From IMG/VR virus record IMGVR_UViG_3300043602_000210, positions 1 to 22,401 of that record: a stretch of DNA of 22,401 nt. One strand, 5' to 3'. Below, piece after piece: positions 1 through 6,785 of this stretch; the first letter of the stretch is position 1, and each line of letters begins with the position of its first letter. The notes beneath the pieces are model-generated. The model ran no database searches, had not been told where the DNA came from, and was given only the letters and a program-made list of their open reading frames with translations. Origin of the DNA: a virus. Both the position numbers and the translations under genes were made by a program.

Positions 1-542
1 TCGGCCTCATTATAGGCCTGTTCCCAGACCGCCTTGGGTACGCCGGCCAGGATAGCGTTGCGGCGCGCAATCGAGCGCGCAGCATTGCCAGTGACCGTAA
101 TCATGTCGTCGGAATAGAGCCGTCCATGCTTGTCGGAGATGCGTCGCTCAGCCGTGGCTTTGACGGTGCTGTTGGTCTGCAGGTCGGTAAACAGGCCTTC
201 GGCGGTGATGATCTTGTTGATTCTGTCGATCGCCACCACGCGCGACTCCGATATGCAATTGCCCCAGCATTGTGAAACAATTTCAGCCAGCCGGATGGAG
301 GGACCGAGGATCGGCTTGTTGCCGCGAGGAAGCGCGTAAATCATCGTCTCGGCGGTCTTTTCGTTGAGGGTTGCCAACGAGAGGATGTCTTGCACTGACG
401 TCTGGGTCGAGCGCGGGAACGCGCGCGCGGTGGTGATGCGGGTGTCGAGCTCGGCCTTGGCGATGGCGGTCGCCATCGTGATGTTGACGGTTGCCGGCAG
501 GTTGGTGACCTCGCCGGTTTCTGGATTGATGCGTTCGTTCAT
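1..542 (-). CDS. conserved phage protein, exonuclease partner (3' end beyond window)
   Basis: Reading leftward from the ATG at 542, about 180 codons are open to the window edge, so the C-terminus is missing. The start overlaps the stop of the exonuclease gene (ATGA). Visible signatures are AFPRS (about residues 41-45), ATLNEKTAE, IYALPRGNKPILGPSIRLAE, a CWGN motif, and a later stretch rich in SDDMITVTGNAARSIARRNA. I recognise this as a conserved phage protein commonly encoded beside PD-(D/E)XK nucleases. Its position is where a RecT/Erf/Red-beta-type single-strand annealing protein would be expected. A role as exonuclease partner or annealing protein is an inference from position, not from a RecT motif that I can see. 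Transcription would come from the control region near 4500. Confidence 0.8.
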   Translation of the reverse strand, partial: MNERINPETGEVTNLPATVNITMATAIAKAELDTRITTARAFPRSTQTSVQDILSLATLNEKTAETMIYALPRGNKPILGPSIRLAEIVSQCWGNCISESRVVAIDRINKIITAEGLFTDLQTNSTVKATAERRISDKHGRLYSDDMITVTGNAARSIARRNAILAGVPKAVWEQAYNEA

Positions 543-1561
543 GTACCTCTCCCATAATAGGCGGGCAGTTGATCCACAGTCAGTTCCTCGACTGGCTCTG
601 ACAATGTCCATGGCTCATCGGGCGCGAAGCGTTGCGCAAAATCCTTGTAGCGCTCGATCGCGTGCTCGATAGCCATGCGGCCGATTTCGAGGACTGGATT
701 TCCAGGCGAGAGCGAACAGGCCCACGAGATCGGCGCGTCATCGGTCTGGAAAAACACGAAGACAAAGCCGAATTCCTTTGTCTCTGCGACCAGTGTCAGC
801 CAATCGCCATCATGATCGCCTTGGACATTGGTCAGCAGTTGCGGGATCTGGCGGCGGGCTTCCAGATAGTGCGCGGCCTGAATGTCGTAACGATAATTCG
901 CAATCGCGCGCCGGCAGTTATCGGGAAAGTCAAGCCCGAGCGGATTACGCGTTGACTTCAAGTCACCGATGCCGCGGGGTTTGAGGTAGTCAAAGCGAGC
1001 CTTGCAGCGCACCCCATCCGCACGATCCCAGAATACGGACACTTCGGGATGTCCGTTGGAAAATGCGGTAGCGAGGTGCGGGTTTTGCGTGATGAGATCG
1101 GACGCCTGAACGATGCGATCAAAATCCTGACGCTTGAGTATCTGGCGCCCGGCCTCTGCTGCGCGACGTTCGAACTCTGACAGGATGCGCACCTGTGGAT
1201 CGATACCGATTGCTTGCTTGACCTTTTCGGCCTTGCTGCGCGGCTGCTTGTTGACGCCGTGTGCGGTGAGCCACGCCGCCAAGTCTGCATCGGTATCTAG
1301 CAACCCTTCTTGATCTGGCGCGCGTTCATAGTGGGCCAGGAATTTGTCGTGGCCTTCCAAAACACGCTTATGAATCGCACGGCCATAGGCTTGCGCGGGG
1401 CTTGGCTCCACCGATGGCCGTGACGGGTTGAGCGCTGAGTGGTGCCAGTAGTCAGCCGCGCTGCGCCGCAAGCGCTTGGCGTCAGTCGAACCGACCGCTT
1501 TGTCGGCGTGATAGATCGTTTCGTCCAAACCGAAATAGATGCCGGGCTCTATCGGCGTCAT
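539..1561 (-). CDS. PD-(D/E)XK exonuclease, RecE/exodeoxyribonuclease VIII-like
   Basis: A 340-aa protein with the layout of the phage PDDEXK exodeoxyribonuclease VIII-like family. These nucleases resect double-stranded ends to make single strands for recombination. Visible elements are an N-terminal IYF...YHAD segment, GRAIH (residues 60-64, with conserved H64), PEVSVFW (E173), a FDYL strand with D191, IGDLKST with the D-x-K pair D200/K202, and YRYDIQAAHY (223-232) matching the QxxxY motif. All the metal-binding residues look intact, so the enzyme is probably active. Its start overlaps the stop of the upstream 423-aa gene (ATGA) and its stop overlaps the downstream gene, so the three are probably translationally coupled. 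The assignment as a recombination nuclease is strong; the exact polarity is unknown. Confidence 0.9.
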   Translation of the reverse strand: MTPIEPGIYFGLDETIYHADKAVGSTDAKRLRRSAADYWHHSALNPSRPSVEPSPAQAYGRAIHKRVLEGHDKFLAHYERAPDQEGLLDTDADLAAWLTAHGVNKQPRSKAEKVKQAIGIDPQVRILSEFERRAAEAGRQILKRQDFDRIVQASDLITQNPHLATAFSNGHPEVSVFWDRADGVRCKARFDYLKPRGIGDLKSTRNPLGLDFPDNCRRAIANYRYDIQAAHYLEARRQIPQLLTNVQGDHDGDWLTLVAETKEFGFVFVFFQTDDAPISWACSLSPGNPVLEIGRMAIEHAIERYKDFAQRFAPDEPWTLSEPVEELTVDQLPAYYGRGT

Positions 1562-2829
1562 GGCTGCGCTCCGGGCTCAATCCGGTATCGGTCGACATCT
1601 GGTTTTTTTGGTCTGATGCAACTGCCATCGGCATTACACGCCAGCGCGCGCGTCAATTCGACGACAAGACTCAGCACGCCCTTGATATTGTTTCTGGCGG
1701 GGCTGTCGTGCGCCTGTCGGTCGACATATTGGCTCAGCCACTTGACGAGTTGGCGCACGCGAATGCCGCACGATTTGGGTGATCCATCGCTATTCAAGCG
1801 GGCCAGGCGATTGGCGTCCTCGAAGAAGAACACAGCGGCGGCAAGCTGGTCATAGTCGTATGGCACGACCGCATTAAAACTCGGCCAGAATTGTCGGCCA
1901 AACATAATCACTTCGCTCTCCGACGCCGGCATCGCTGCCTTCGCGGCTTCGGTTCGCTCACGGTGCTGATTTGCATTCCGTTCGGACAGCATACGCTGCG
2001 CATGCTCGCGCAGGATTCGATCCATCTGATCCGGCGCTTTGAGAATCGCCCCGCGGTTAGCAAGCGCCGCCGGCATGATCTGGTCTCTGACCGTGGTGAG
2101 GTCGCGAGTGTCAGTCAGCAAAATATTGTTGGCCCATTTCGGTGGCGCATTCGGGAACAGCAGACGAGCCGTGGCGTGTTGCGGTTCGTATCCAGTCGGG
2201 GTCAGAAATCCAGCATCGATCGATTGCAGGATCAAAGACCAGATTTCATTGCCAATGCCTCGTTTGTTTAGAAGCTTGCCGATCAATGTCCGCGTATTGG
2301 GATTTTTAAAAACAGCATGGACTTCCATGGCGCGCGAGCGACCCAAAAATGGATGTCGCCCGGTGATGGCGGCGACGGGCTCGGGCAAATTCGCTTGTTG
2401 TTTTGATTCTGGCGATTGCACATTTTCGGCGCTGGGAGCGGTTGATACGATAGTTATCTCGGTCGTGCTCCTACCGGCGATCGGTTTCGCATAATGCGAA
2501 ACCGGCAACAGTTCCGCGATCGCGTCCCAGATTGTTCGTGGTGAGGTCCTATTGGTGGTGGGTATATACTTTGCGGCGAATGCCTCATGCTCACCGATCT
2601 TGATCAGTGCTGCGCGGTCATCCTTCTCCAGTTCACGGTAAGATGACGTTTGCAGCCAATCGCCGAAGACACGATCCGCCGGATATTGCCGGCGTGCGGC
2701 CAACAGCCCCAGCGCCATGGGCATGATTTGCTTGCGTGCAGTTGCTTGAGCCTTGTTGTACTGATCGACCGCCGCCTCGCCTTCGCGAATGAGGCAGCTA
2801 TCGTCGAGATTGGTTACGGTCGCGGTCAT
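1558..2829 (-). CDS. unknown phage protein, 423 aa
   Basis: A 423-aa protein that I do not recognise. The N-terminal third is helical and polar, with MALGLLAARRQYPADRVFGD suggesting a short helical domain. A low-complexity linker rich in S, T, P and E follows at about residues 125-155. The C-terminal half has alternating helices, ending with a basic proline-rich tail. No Walker, zinc or nuclease motif is visible. It is fixed between a 114-aa gene and the exonuclease by ATGA overlaps at both ends, so it belongs to the recombination/early operon. The N-terminus (AAVDQYNKAQATARKQIMPMALGLLAARRQYP) resembles small phage host-takeover or replication-accessory proteins only in composition, so I do not assign a function. 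Confidence 0.8.
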   Translation of the reverse strand: MTATVTNLDDSCLIREGEAAVDQYNKAQATARKQIMPMALGLLAARRQYPADRVFGDWLQTSSYRELEKDDRAALIKIGEHEAFAAKYIPTTNRTSPRTIWDAIAELLPVSHYAKPIAGRSTTEITIVSTAPSAENVQSPESKQQANLPEPVAAITGRHPFLGRSRAMEVHAVFKNPNTRTLIGKLLNKRGIGNEIWSLILQSIDAGFLTPTGYEPQHATARLLFPNAPPKWANNILLTDTRDLTTVRDQIMPAALANRGAILKAPDQMDRILREHAQRMLSERNANQHRERTEAAKAAMPASESEVIMFGRQFWPSFNAVVPYDYDQLAAAVFFFEDANRLARLNSDGSPKSCGIRVRQLVKWLSQYVDRQAHDSPARNNIKGVLSLVVELTRALACNADGSCIRPKKPDVDRYRIEPGAQP

Positions 2830-3170
2830 TTGACTGCTCCCTTTTTGTTTTGCTCGTGGGCTTCAAGCAGTTGGCCTAAAAGACTTTGCTTGCCGAATCT
2901 GCCTCCATTCGCGTACCTAAGAATATCCGCTACATCCTTGAACAGGCTGAGTTCAAATGCCGCCAAGTCGGCATGTTGACTGACATGCTTTGGCGGTTCT
3001 GTTATGGAAGGATTTGAGATAAGCCATTTGGCAATGGCACGATAACCATCGCGGCTGACTTCCTCACAAAGGATCTCATTTGCGGTCTGATATGTATTAC
3101 ACGCAGCATCCAATGCTTTTCGGTGGTCCTTTATCGCGCGGTCGAACCGTTCTTTTATCGGATCTTGCAT
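2826..3170 (-). CDS. unknown small helical phage protein, 114 aa
   Basis: The start was taken at 3170 rather than at further upstream codons because GGAGG lies 7 nt before this ATG, on the minus strand at about 3178-3174. The product starts MQDPIKERFDRAIKDHRKAL, is mostly charged helix, and ends in EQNKKGAVK. No motif is recognised. A segment DGYRAIAKWLISNP is compatible with a small helical bundle. Its stop overlaps the start of the 423-aa gene by ATGA. It follows the ParB-like gene after a 61-nt spacer that contains a perfect 8-bp hairpin. Function unknown. Confidence 0.8.
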   Translation of the reverse strand: MQDPIKERFDRAIKDHRKALDAACNTYQTANEILCEEVSRDGYRAIAKWLISNPSITEPPKHVSQHADLAAFELSLFKDVADILRYANGGRFGKQSLLGQLLEAHEQNKKGAVK

Positions 3171-3189
3171 TACCGCCTCCCTCCGAGTT

Positions 3190-3219
3190 GAGAGCGGCAG
3201 GACGAATCCCACCGCTCTC
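3190..3219 (-). other. intercistronic hairpin
   Basis: Perfect 8-bp inverted repeat GAGAGCGG (3190-3197) and CCGCTCTC (3212-3219) with a 14-nt loop. It sits between the ParB-like gene and the 114-aa gene. There is no T-run on either strand, so it is more likely an mRNA stabiliser or processing stem than a terminator. Confidence 0.5.
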
Positions 3220-3231
3220 GTCCGTCGTCCG

Positions 3232-4254
3232 TTACGCAGCTTCCTGCATCGGAGGTGCGCTCGGGTACGTCGGATCGGGGAGGTTCTTTCCATCCACGGC
3301 GGCGCGGATGTGCTTCAGATTGATTGCTTTAGTGCCCTTCTCGGTCTCCAGCAGGGCGTAGATGGTGATGCCCATTTCCTTGGCCGTGTTCAGCTTCTCG
3401 CCACGTGCCGCCTTCTTGCGCCGATTATCCAACAAGCTGGCTGCGACATAGAGTGGATCGGCCTCACCAAGCGTTGATACTCCGGTCTGGAATAGAGCAA
3501 GTCGTTCACGGATGCGCGCTTCTGGCCAGCCTGCCTTGAGCAGCACAAAGGCAATGGCGTCGGCTTTCGCTTCTGCCAGGGCTGGCGTGGCAATGCGGTC
3601 GCGCGAGTGTGTGCCGATATCCATGGCAAGCTCTAGTAGTTGATTGTCAGTCTCGATCGCCGCCTTCACTTCAGCAGGGGACCGCAGGGCGGCATCTTTG
3701 TTGCCAGCCTTGACAAAATAGCCGGCCGCGCTTTTCACGATCTGCTGCTTGCGATTGGCATCGGTGATGCCGTCGAGTCCGGCGTGGTCTGCGCCGGATC
3801 GCCGCATGTTGTCATCAACGGTGTCGATGGCATCGCGTTCGATACCGTAGACCACGACGACTTCCCAGGTAAAACCGGAAAGTGCGGCACTGGCCGTGCG
3901 GTGCTGGCCATCCTCCATGATGCCATCCACGTAGAAGCCTATCGTCGTGCTGTTCCATTTCCACTTTTGTTGGGACATCCGGCGGGCGTACTCGACGCTG
4001 CTATTGGGGCGCCAAGCACGGTTGTGCGAGTTATGGGTAAGAAACAGGAGCGCGCAAGTGGCCGGTGTCAGGGTGACGATGTCACAGGCCTTCTTGCCAG
4101 TTTCGGCTCGCTTGATGATTTTGCTGACAAGCTGGCGATCAACGTCAGTCGCTTTGCTAGCGATTGCCACAACCTTCTCTTGCAGTTCATCGGCCAGCGA
4201 TTTTCTCTCAGGTTCATCGGCTTGAGGTTTCTTACTGTTTGCGTCTATTTTCAT
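3232..4254 (-). CDS. ParB-like DGQHR-type phage/plasmid protein
   Basis: First gene of the leftward operon, 340 aa. The start was chosen at the ATG at 4254 because GGAGG (4265-4261) lies 6 nt upstream; a TTG two codons earlier abuts the Shine-Dalgarno and is unlikely. The central motif DGQHR (residues 115-119) is followed by TASAALSG and VVVYGIERDAIDTVDDNMRR. This matches a family of phage and plasmid proteins with a ParB/Srx-like fold that carries a GQHR loop. The N-terminus is a charged, lysine-rich helix. The ParB fold binds nucleotide (CTP or ATP) in characterised relatives; whether this one binds DNA, acts as a nuclease or acts as a regulator cannot be told. No helix-turn-helix is evident after the domain, which argues against a true partition ParB. 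Confidence 0.8.
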   Translation of the reverse strand: MKIDANSKKPQADEPERKSLADELQEKVVAIASKATDVDRQLVSKIIKRAETGKKACDIVTLTPATCALLFLTHNSHNRAWRPNSSVEYARRMSQQKWKWNSTTIGFYVDGIMEDGQHRTASAALSGFTWEVVVVYGIERDAIDTVDDNMRRSGADHAGLDGITDANRKQQIVKSAAGYFVKAGNKDAALRSPAEVKAAIETDNQLLELAMDIGTHSRDRIATPALAEAKADAIAFVLLKAGWPEARIRERLALFQTGVSTLGEADPLYVAASLLDNRRKKAARGEKLNTAKEMGITIYALLETEKGTKAINLKHIRAAVDGKNLPDPTYPSAPPMQEAA

Positions 4255-4311
4255 AACCAACCTCCGAACGGGAGTTTAAGCGTCCCGGTGCGCTTGTGGG
4301 CGCTGCTGCCC

Positions 4312-4342
4312 CGAACGCCCTCTCATGTGAAGAGGGTGTTCG
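4312..4342. other. 12-bp hairpin in leader of leftward operon
   Basis: Arms 4312-4323 and 4331-4342 pair over 12 positions with a single G-T wobble (on the + strand) and a 7-nt loop. It lies in the probable 5' leader of the ParB-like gene. With no U-run it is not a classic terminator; attenuation or antitermination is possible. Confidence 0.5.
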
Positions 4343-4371
4343 ATGCAGCATCCAGGCAACAATTGCCCGCC

Positions 4372-4393
4372 CATGGGAAACAGCCCATGTTTC
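4372..4393. other. two mutually exclusive hairpins
   Basis: CATGGG (4372-4377) pairs with CCCATG (4384-4389), a perfect 6-bp stem. GAAACA (4377-4382) pairs with TGTTTC (4388-4393), also perfect. The two stems share bases and cannot form together. The layout is that of a small RNA switch, but could also arise by chance. Confidence 0.35.
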
Positions 4394-4488
4394 ACAGTGC
4401 GCAGTAGTTTGGTCGTTGGTATCTTTTTTGCCGCGGGTGGAACTTCGGCGTGGCGCTCAAAACCCTGGGCAAACCGTCGCACCGTAAG

Positions 4489-4517
4489 TTTAACTCAGCA
4501 ATATTTTGCGCTGTCAA
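4489..4517 (-). promoter_or_regulatory. candidate leftward promoter
   Basis: On the minus strand a perfect TTGACA (4517-4512) is followed after 17 nt by GTTAAA (4494-4489), a weak -10. It points at the ParB-like gene, leaving a leader of about 230 nt that contains the hairpins at 4312-4393. Confidence 0.4.
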
Positions 4518-4568
4518 CTGTCCTCAGAATTGATTCGCGCGTAGCGATTTGCGTCTCAGTTGAATTGT

Positions 4569-4604
4569 CGCACAGTGGCGCACATCAGCGCACATCGGCG
4601 CACA
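4569..4604. repeat. four 10-bp-phased CGCACA repeats (operator or iteron-like)
   Basis: CGCACA occurs at 4569, 4579, 4589 and 4599, exactly 10 bp apart, so all copies lie on one face of the helix. The second copy is part of TGGCGCACA, sharing the core of the TGGCGCA repeats at 13648-13968. They are likely binding sites for a repressor, a Cro-like protein or a replication protein. Confidence 0.55.
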
Positions 4605-4745
4605 GTTCGCAGTGAAGCAGAAAATTATTTTTTTCGCCGTTGAGTGCGGCTAACGGTTGTCGCCGTCGCGCGCCACTATCAAATAATTTTTGCGCCAACT
4701 GTCCGCCACTGTCCGTTTGCCAGCACCCCGCTATTGACGCCCTCA

Positions 4746-4757
4746 GATCGCGCGATC
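4746..4757. promoter_or_regulatory. perfect 12-bp palindrome, possible operator
   Basis: GATCGCGCGATC is a perfect palindrome about 40 nt upstream of the Cro-like gene. That is the expected place for an autoregulatory operator. It also contains two GATC sites. No binding data; inference from position. Confidence 0.35.
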
Positions 4758-4799
4758 AAGTGTTCGCACTTCAACATCATCCAGGATTGGTGTGTGAGG

Positions 4800-5081
4800 A
4801 TGAGCAGAACGCGACGACAGCGCAAGCGGTCGGAGCCGTGGCGGCACAACGTGGTCCTGGCGATGGTGCACGTCATGCGCGGCACCGCGCCACGGATCGC
4901 CGAAGCCTGCGGCATTAATCGCGAGACCGTGTGGCTCTGGGAGCAAGTGCCGGCGAAGCACGTTCTCACCATCGAGCAGCTCCTGGAAATCCCGCGTCAC
5001 CTGATCAGACCTGACATCTATCCGCCGCCGCATGAGGCCGCGACTCAACGGTGGCTCACCAACAACGGGAGAACAACATGA
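4800..5081 (+). CDS. Cro/YdaS-like helix-turn-helix regulator
   Basis: A 93-aa basic protein and first gene of the rightward operon. A helix-turn-helix is visible at about residues 30-50, with PRIAEACGINRETVWLWEQV as a degenerate recognition unit. It is followed by IPRHLIRPDIYP (65-75). The RPDIYP ending is typical of YdaS/Cro-type regulators, which bind early operators and sit divergent to the repressor or leftward genes. The ATG at 4800 directly follows GAGG; a GTG at 4794 has AGGA 7 nt upstream and is an equally good start, adding two residues. Further upstream starts run into non-conserved sequence. Its stop overlaps the next gene's ATG. It probably controls one or both divergent operons. 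No CI partner is visible. Confidence 0.75.
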   Translation: MSRTRRQRKRSEPWRHNVVLAMVHVMRGTAPRIAEACGINRETVWLWEQVPAKHVLTIEQLLEIPRHLIRPDIYPPPHEAATQRWLTNNGRTT

Positions 5082-5452
5082 CGCTAGAGTCTGACGGCAA
5101 GCAGCTCGACAAATACCTACGCGAGATCGACAAGGCCGACGATCGGCTGATCAAGCTCAAGGTTGAGCACATGGACGCGTGCAAGGGTCCGCGCGGGCAA
5201 ATTCGCAATATCATGAAGGAAGCGCGTGAGCGCGGCGTCAACATGGAGGCTTTGCGCACGATCGTCGCCAAGCACCGCGCCGAGCGCAAGATCGAGCAGC
5301 GCATTGACGAGCTGGAAGCTGACGACCACAACGATTATGAATCCATGCTGGAAGCGCTCGGCGAATTCGGCGCTACCGACCTGGGCCAAGCCGCGCTGCG
5401 CAAGGCCAAGCCCAAAGGCGGCAGCGACAAGTTGGATTCGCTGCATTCGTGA
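5078..5452 (+). CDS. GapR-like (DUF2312-type) DNA-binding protein
   Basis: A 124-aa, highly charged helical protein with the GapR architecture. KQLDKYLREIDKADDRLIKL forms the first long helix. IRNIMKEARERGVNMEALRTI matches the GapR segment with EAKGNGFDTK(V/I). AERKIEQRIDELEADD leads into a last helix ending MLEALGEFG. GapR is an alphaproteobacterial chromatin protein that recognises overtwisted DNA and supports replication. A phage copy may organise replicating phage DNA or imitate host GapR. The start at 5078 was chosen because GGGAGA lies just upstream and the ATG overlaps the stop of the Cro-like gene; an upstream in-frame start would lie inside that gene. The C-terminal ATDLGQAALRKAKPKGGSD tail is extra relative to typical GapR. 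Confidence 0.8.
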   Translation: MTLESDGKQLDKYLREIDKADDRLIKLKVEHMDACKGPRGQIRNIMKEARERGVNMEALRTIVAKHRAERKIEQRIDELEADDHNDYESMLEALGEFGATDLGQAALRKAKPKGGSDKLDSLHS

Positions 5453-5456
5453 CCCA

Positions 5457-5588
5457 ATGTCAATCGCGGTCGCCAAGGGTGTCGTGATACCCAGAGAAAC
5501 TTTGCGACTGCGCGCGCCCGGCCAACGTCTGGTTGATGCCCAGTTGATCTGTGCCGGGCGCATCTTTTTAAAAAGCCGGGTGCCATGA
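5457..5588 (+). CDS. possible 43-aa micro-protein
   Basis: A short frame starting MSIAVAKGVVIPRETLRLRA and ending FLKSRVP. Its TGA overlaps the ATG of the winged-helix gene (ATGA), the same junction style used throughout this operon. It fills what would otherwise be a 130-nt gap. No ribosome site is obvious (only weak purines after the GapR-like stop), and I know no relatives. It could be a real coupled micro-gene or just a leader; a GC-rich inverted segment (GCGCGCGCCCGGCC) lies inside it. Confidence 0.35.
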   Translation: MSIAVAKGVVIPRETLRLRAPGQRLVDAQLICAGRIFLKSRVP

Positions 5589-5875
5589 CGGTCTGCCCGC
5601 ATTGTCACCAGCAAATTGCGCATGAGCGCCTAGGCGTGCGCCTGACGCCGCTCAAGGCTGCGATCGTCGACCGCATCAAGCGCGCCGGTGACCTCGGCAT
5701 CTCATCCGAGGGCCTCGTGCACGATCTGTATTTTGATCGCAAGCCGGTCAGCATGACCACGCTCAAGGCTCATGTCTTTCAGATCAACGACCTGCTTGAG
5801 CAAACCGACTGGGTGATCGCGTCGGATCGGCGGCGGTGGTTTCTAAGGCGACGGCGACGGAGCACAGCAGCATGA
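5585..5875 (+). CDS. small winged-helix protein with N-terminal CxxC
   Basis: A 96-aa protein. It begins with MTVCPHCHQ, a single CxxC that could be half of a zinc site. The body, LTPLKAAIVDRIKRAG to DWVIASDRRRWFL, follows the pattern of an OmpR/PhoB-type winged helix: helices ending with MTTLKAHVFQINDLLEQ as recognition helix, then a beta-hairpin wing. The tail is very basic (FLRRRRRSTAA). It probably binds DNA and acts as an early regulator. Its last codons (5825-5875) are present again as a relic at 6139-6186, beyond the next gene. Its stop overlaps a possible start at 5872 of the next frame. Confidence 0.75.
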   Translation: MTVCPHCHQQIAHERLGVRLTPLKAAIVDRIKRAGDLGISSEGLVHDLYFDRKPVSMTTLKAHVFQINDLLEQTDWVIASDRRRWFLRRRRRSTAA

Positions 5876-5901
5876 GCACTCGAAGGAGGAGGACACGTTC
5901 A

Positions 5902-6138
5902 ATGGATGCACATACCACAAACGGCAAAGCTTTGAAGTTTCGGTCCTTGGCGGAAAAGCGGGTGTCACTGGCTATGAAAAGCATTCGACGCATTGGCAAA
6001 CTTTCGCGTCGCGGTAGTTACGAATATGAGCCTGAGCAGATCGGAAAAATATTCACGGCGCTCCGCACAGAGATCGATGCGGCTGAGTCGCAATTTGTAT
6101 CTGACCGCGATCAGCTGCTGCTCTTTCGGCTGGATTGA
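5902..6138 (+). CDS. conserved small phage protein, 78 aa
   Basis: The product starts MDAHTTNGKALKFRSLAEKR, continues with VSLAMKSIRRIGKLSRRGSYEYEPEQIGKIFTAL and ends LLLFRLD. This pattern (FR-LAEKRV---MK-I--IG-LS-R--YEY) is common in small early proteins of alphaproteobacterial phages, with unknown function. The start was chosen because AAGGAGGAGG (5883-5892) is an excellent Shine-Dalgarno about 9 nt upstream. An in-frame ATG at 5872 overlaps the preceding stop and would add a basic MSTRRRRTRS leader. The gene lies between two copies of the winged-helix gene's 3' end, so it looks like an inserted cassette. Confidence 0.7.
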   Translation: MDAHTTNGKALKFRSLAEKRVSLAMKSIRRIGKLSRRGSYEYEPEQIGKIFTALRTEIDAAESQFVSDRDQLLLFRLD

Positions 6139-6186
6139 GATCGGCGGCGGTGGTTCCTGCGGCGGCGATCGAGGGCAGTAGCATGA
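6139..6186 (+). pseudogene. relic of winged-helix gene 3' end
   Basis: In the frame ending at TGA 6184-6186 this segment encodes DRRRWFLRRRSRAVA-stop. The intact winged-helix gene ends DRRRWFLRRRRRSTAA-stop (5825-5875). The first 17 bases are identical and later differences are largely synonymous or conservative. It is directly preceded by the stop of the 78-aa gene and ends at the ATGA of the ParB-like gene. It looks like the tail of an older allele left behind when winged-helix plus 78-aa gene were imported. Confidence 0.7.
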
Positions 6187-6785
6187 GTGAGATCAGAATT
6201 CACCCAGCGGCCGAGGCCTATCGCTTAATGACGGAGGATGAGCTTGCAAGCCTTGCTGAGGATATCAAGGCAAACGGCTTGCACGATCCGATCATCATCG
6301 GTCGAGTGAACGGCGCAGCTAGCGACGCCATAGCAGATGGGCGCAATCGCGAGCGAGCCTGTGAGATAGCCGGGATCGAACCGCGTTATGAGACGCGGCA
6401 ATTCAAGGACGAGGACGAGCTGATCGCTTTCATCAAGTCGCGCAGCGAGCGGCGCGACCTGACGAAAGGCCAGCGCGCGATGGGGCTGGCGCTGTTGTAT
6501 CCCGATCCGGAAAAGGGCGGGAAAGGTAAACGGTCTAAAATTCTAGACAGTTTAGATGGGAACCGAAAAGGTTGGAAAGACCGCCTTTCGCAAGCCCGCG
6601 CGGTTCTGCGCCACTCGCGCGAACTGGCACTGGCGGTACGCGACGGGACGATGGCACTCGACGAGGCGCTTGAGATCGTCAAGAAGGCCAAGCAGGCGAT
6701 CGAGAGCGACGAGACGCAGATAGCGCCGACGGCCGCTGATGACAATCCATTCAATGAAGAATCCGACCAAGAGATCGACGAATGA
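6183..6785 (+). CDS. ParB-like nuclease-domain protein
   Basis: A 200-aa protein with a ParB/Srx-type N-terminal domain. Visible are IHPAAEAYRLM, LASLAEDIKANGLHDPIII (helix then strand typical of ParB box I), DAIADGRNRERACEIAG with DGRNR at 52-56 (box II), and ELIAFIKSRSERRDLTKGQRAMGLALLYPDPEKGGKGK leading into a helical domain with HSRELALAVRDGTMALDEAL. The family is widespread in phages as a DNA-binding or putative nuclease protein. It ends in an acidic tail. The ATG at 6183 has GAGGG 8 nt upstream; extending further would absorb the winged-helix relic. The stop overlaps the next ATG. This is the second ParB-fold gene in the window, unrelated in sequence to the one at 3232-4254. Confidence 0.85.
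   Translation: MSEIRIHPAAEAYRLMTEDELASLAEDIKANGLHDPIIIGRVNGAASDAIADGRNRERACEIAGIEPRYETRQFKDEDELIAFIKSRSERRDLTKGQRAMGLALLYPDPEKGGKGKRSKILDSLDGNRKGWKDRLSQARAVLRHSRELALAVRDGTMALDEALEIVKKAKQAIESDETQIAPTAADDNPFNEESDQEIDE

Larger units (their letters stand above)
4255..4799. promoter_or_regulatory. divergent control region between leftward and rightward operons
   Basis: This 545-nt interval separates two divergent operons and holds no convincing gene. It contains a 12-bp hairpin (4312-4342), two mutually exclusive hairpins (4372-4393), a candidate leftward promoter (4489-4517), four phased CGCACA repeats (4569-4604), an AT-rich stretch (4619-4690) and a perfect 12-bp palindrome GATCGCGCGATC (4746-4757) upstream of the Cro-like gene. 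The motif TGCGCCA at 4691 is the inverse of the TGGCGCA motif found in the repeat cluster after the primase-helicase. The short leftward reading frame at 4276-4482 lacks a ribosome site and family resemblance. Confidence 0.6.

Noticed and set aside
3171-3293. N-terminal extension of the 114-aa gene
   Set aside because: A strong GGAGG stands before the internal ATG at 3170, and the extension overlaps the ParB-like gene.
3640-4407. 255-aa rightward open frame
   Set aside because: Antisense to the ParB-like gene, whose motifs, ribosome site and coupling are convincing; the opposite frame has no family features.
4276-4482. 68-aa leftward frame in the control region
   Set aside because: GTG start without ribosome site, no recognisable composition; the hairpins and repeats explain the region better.
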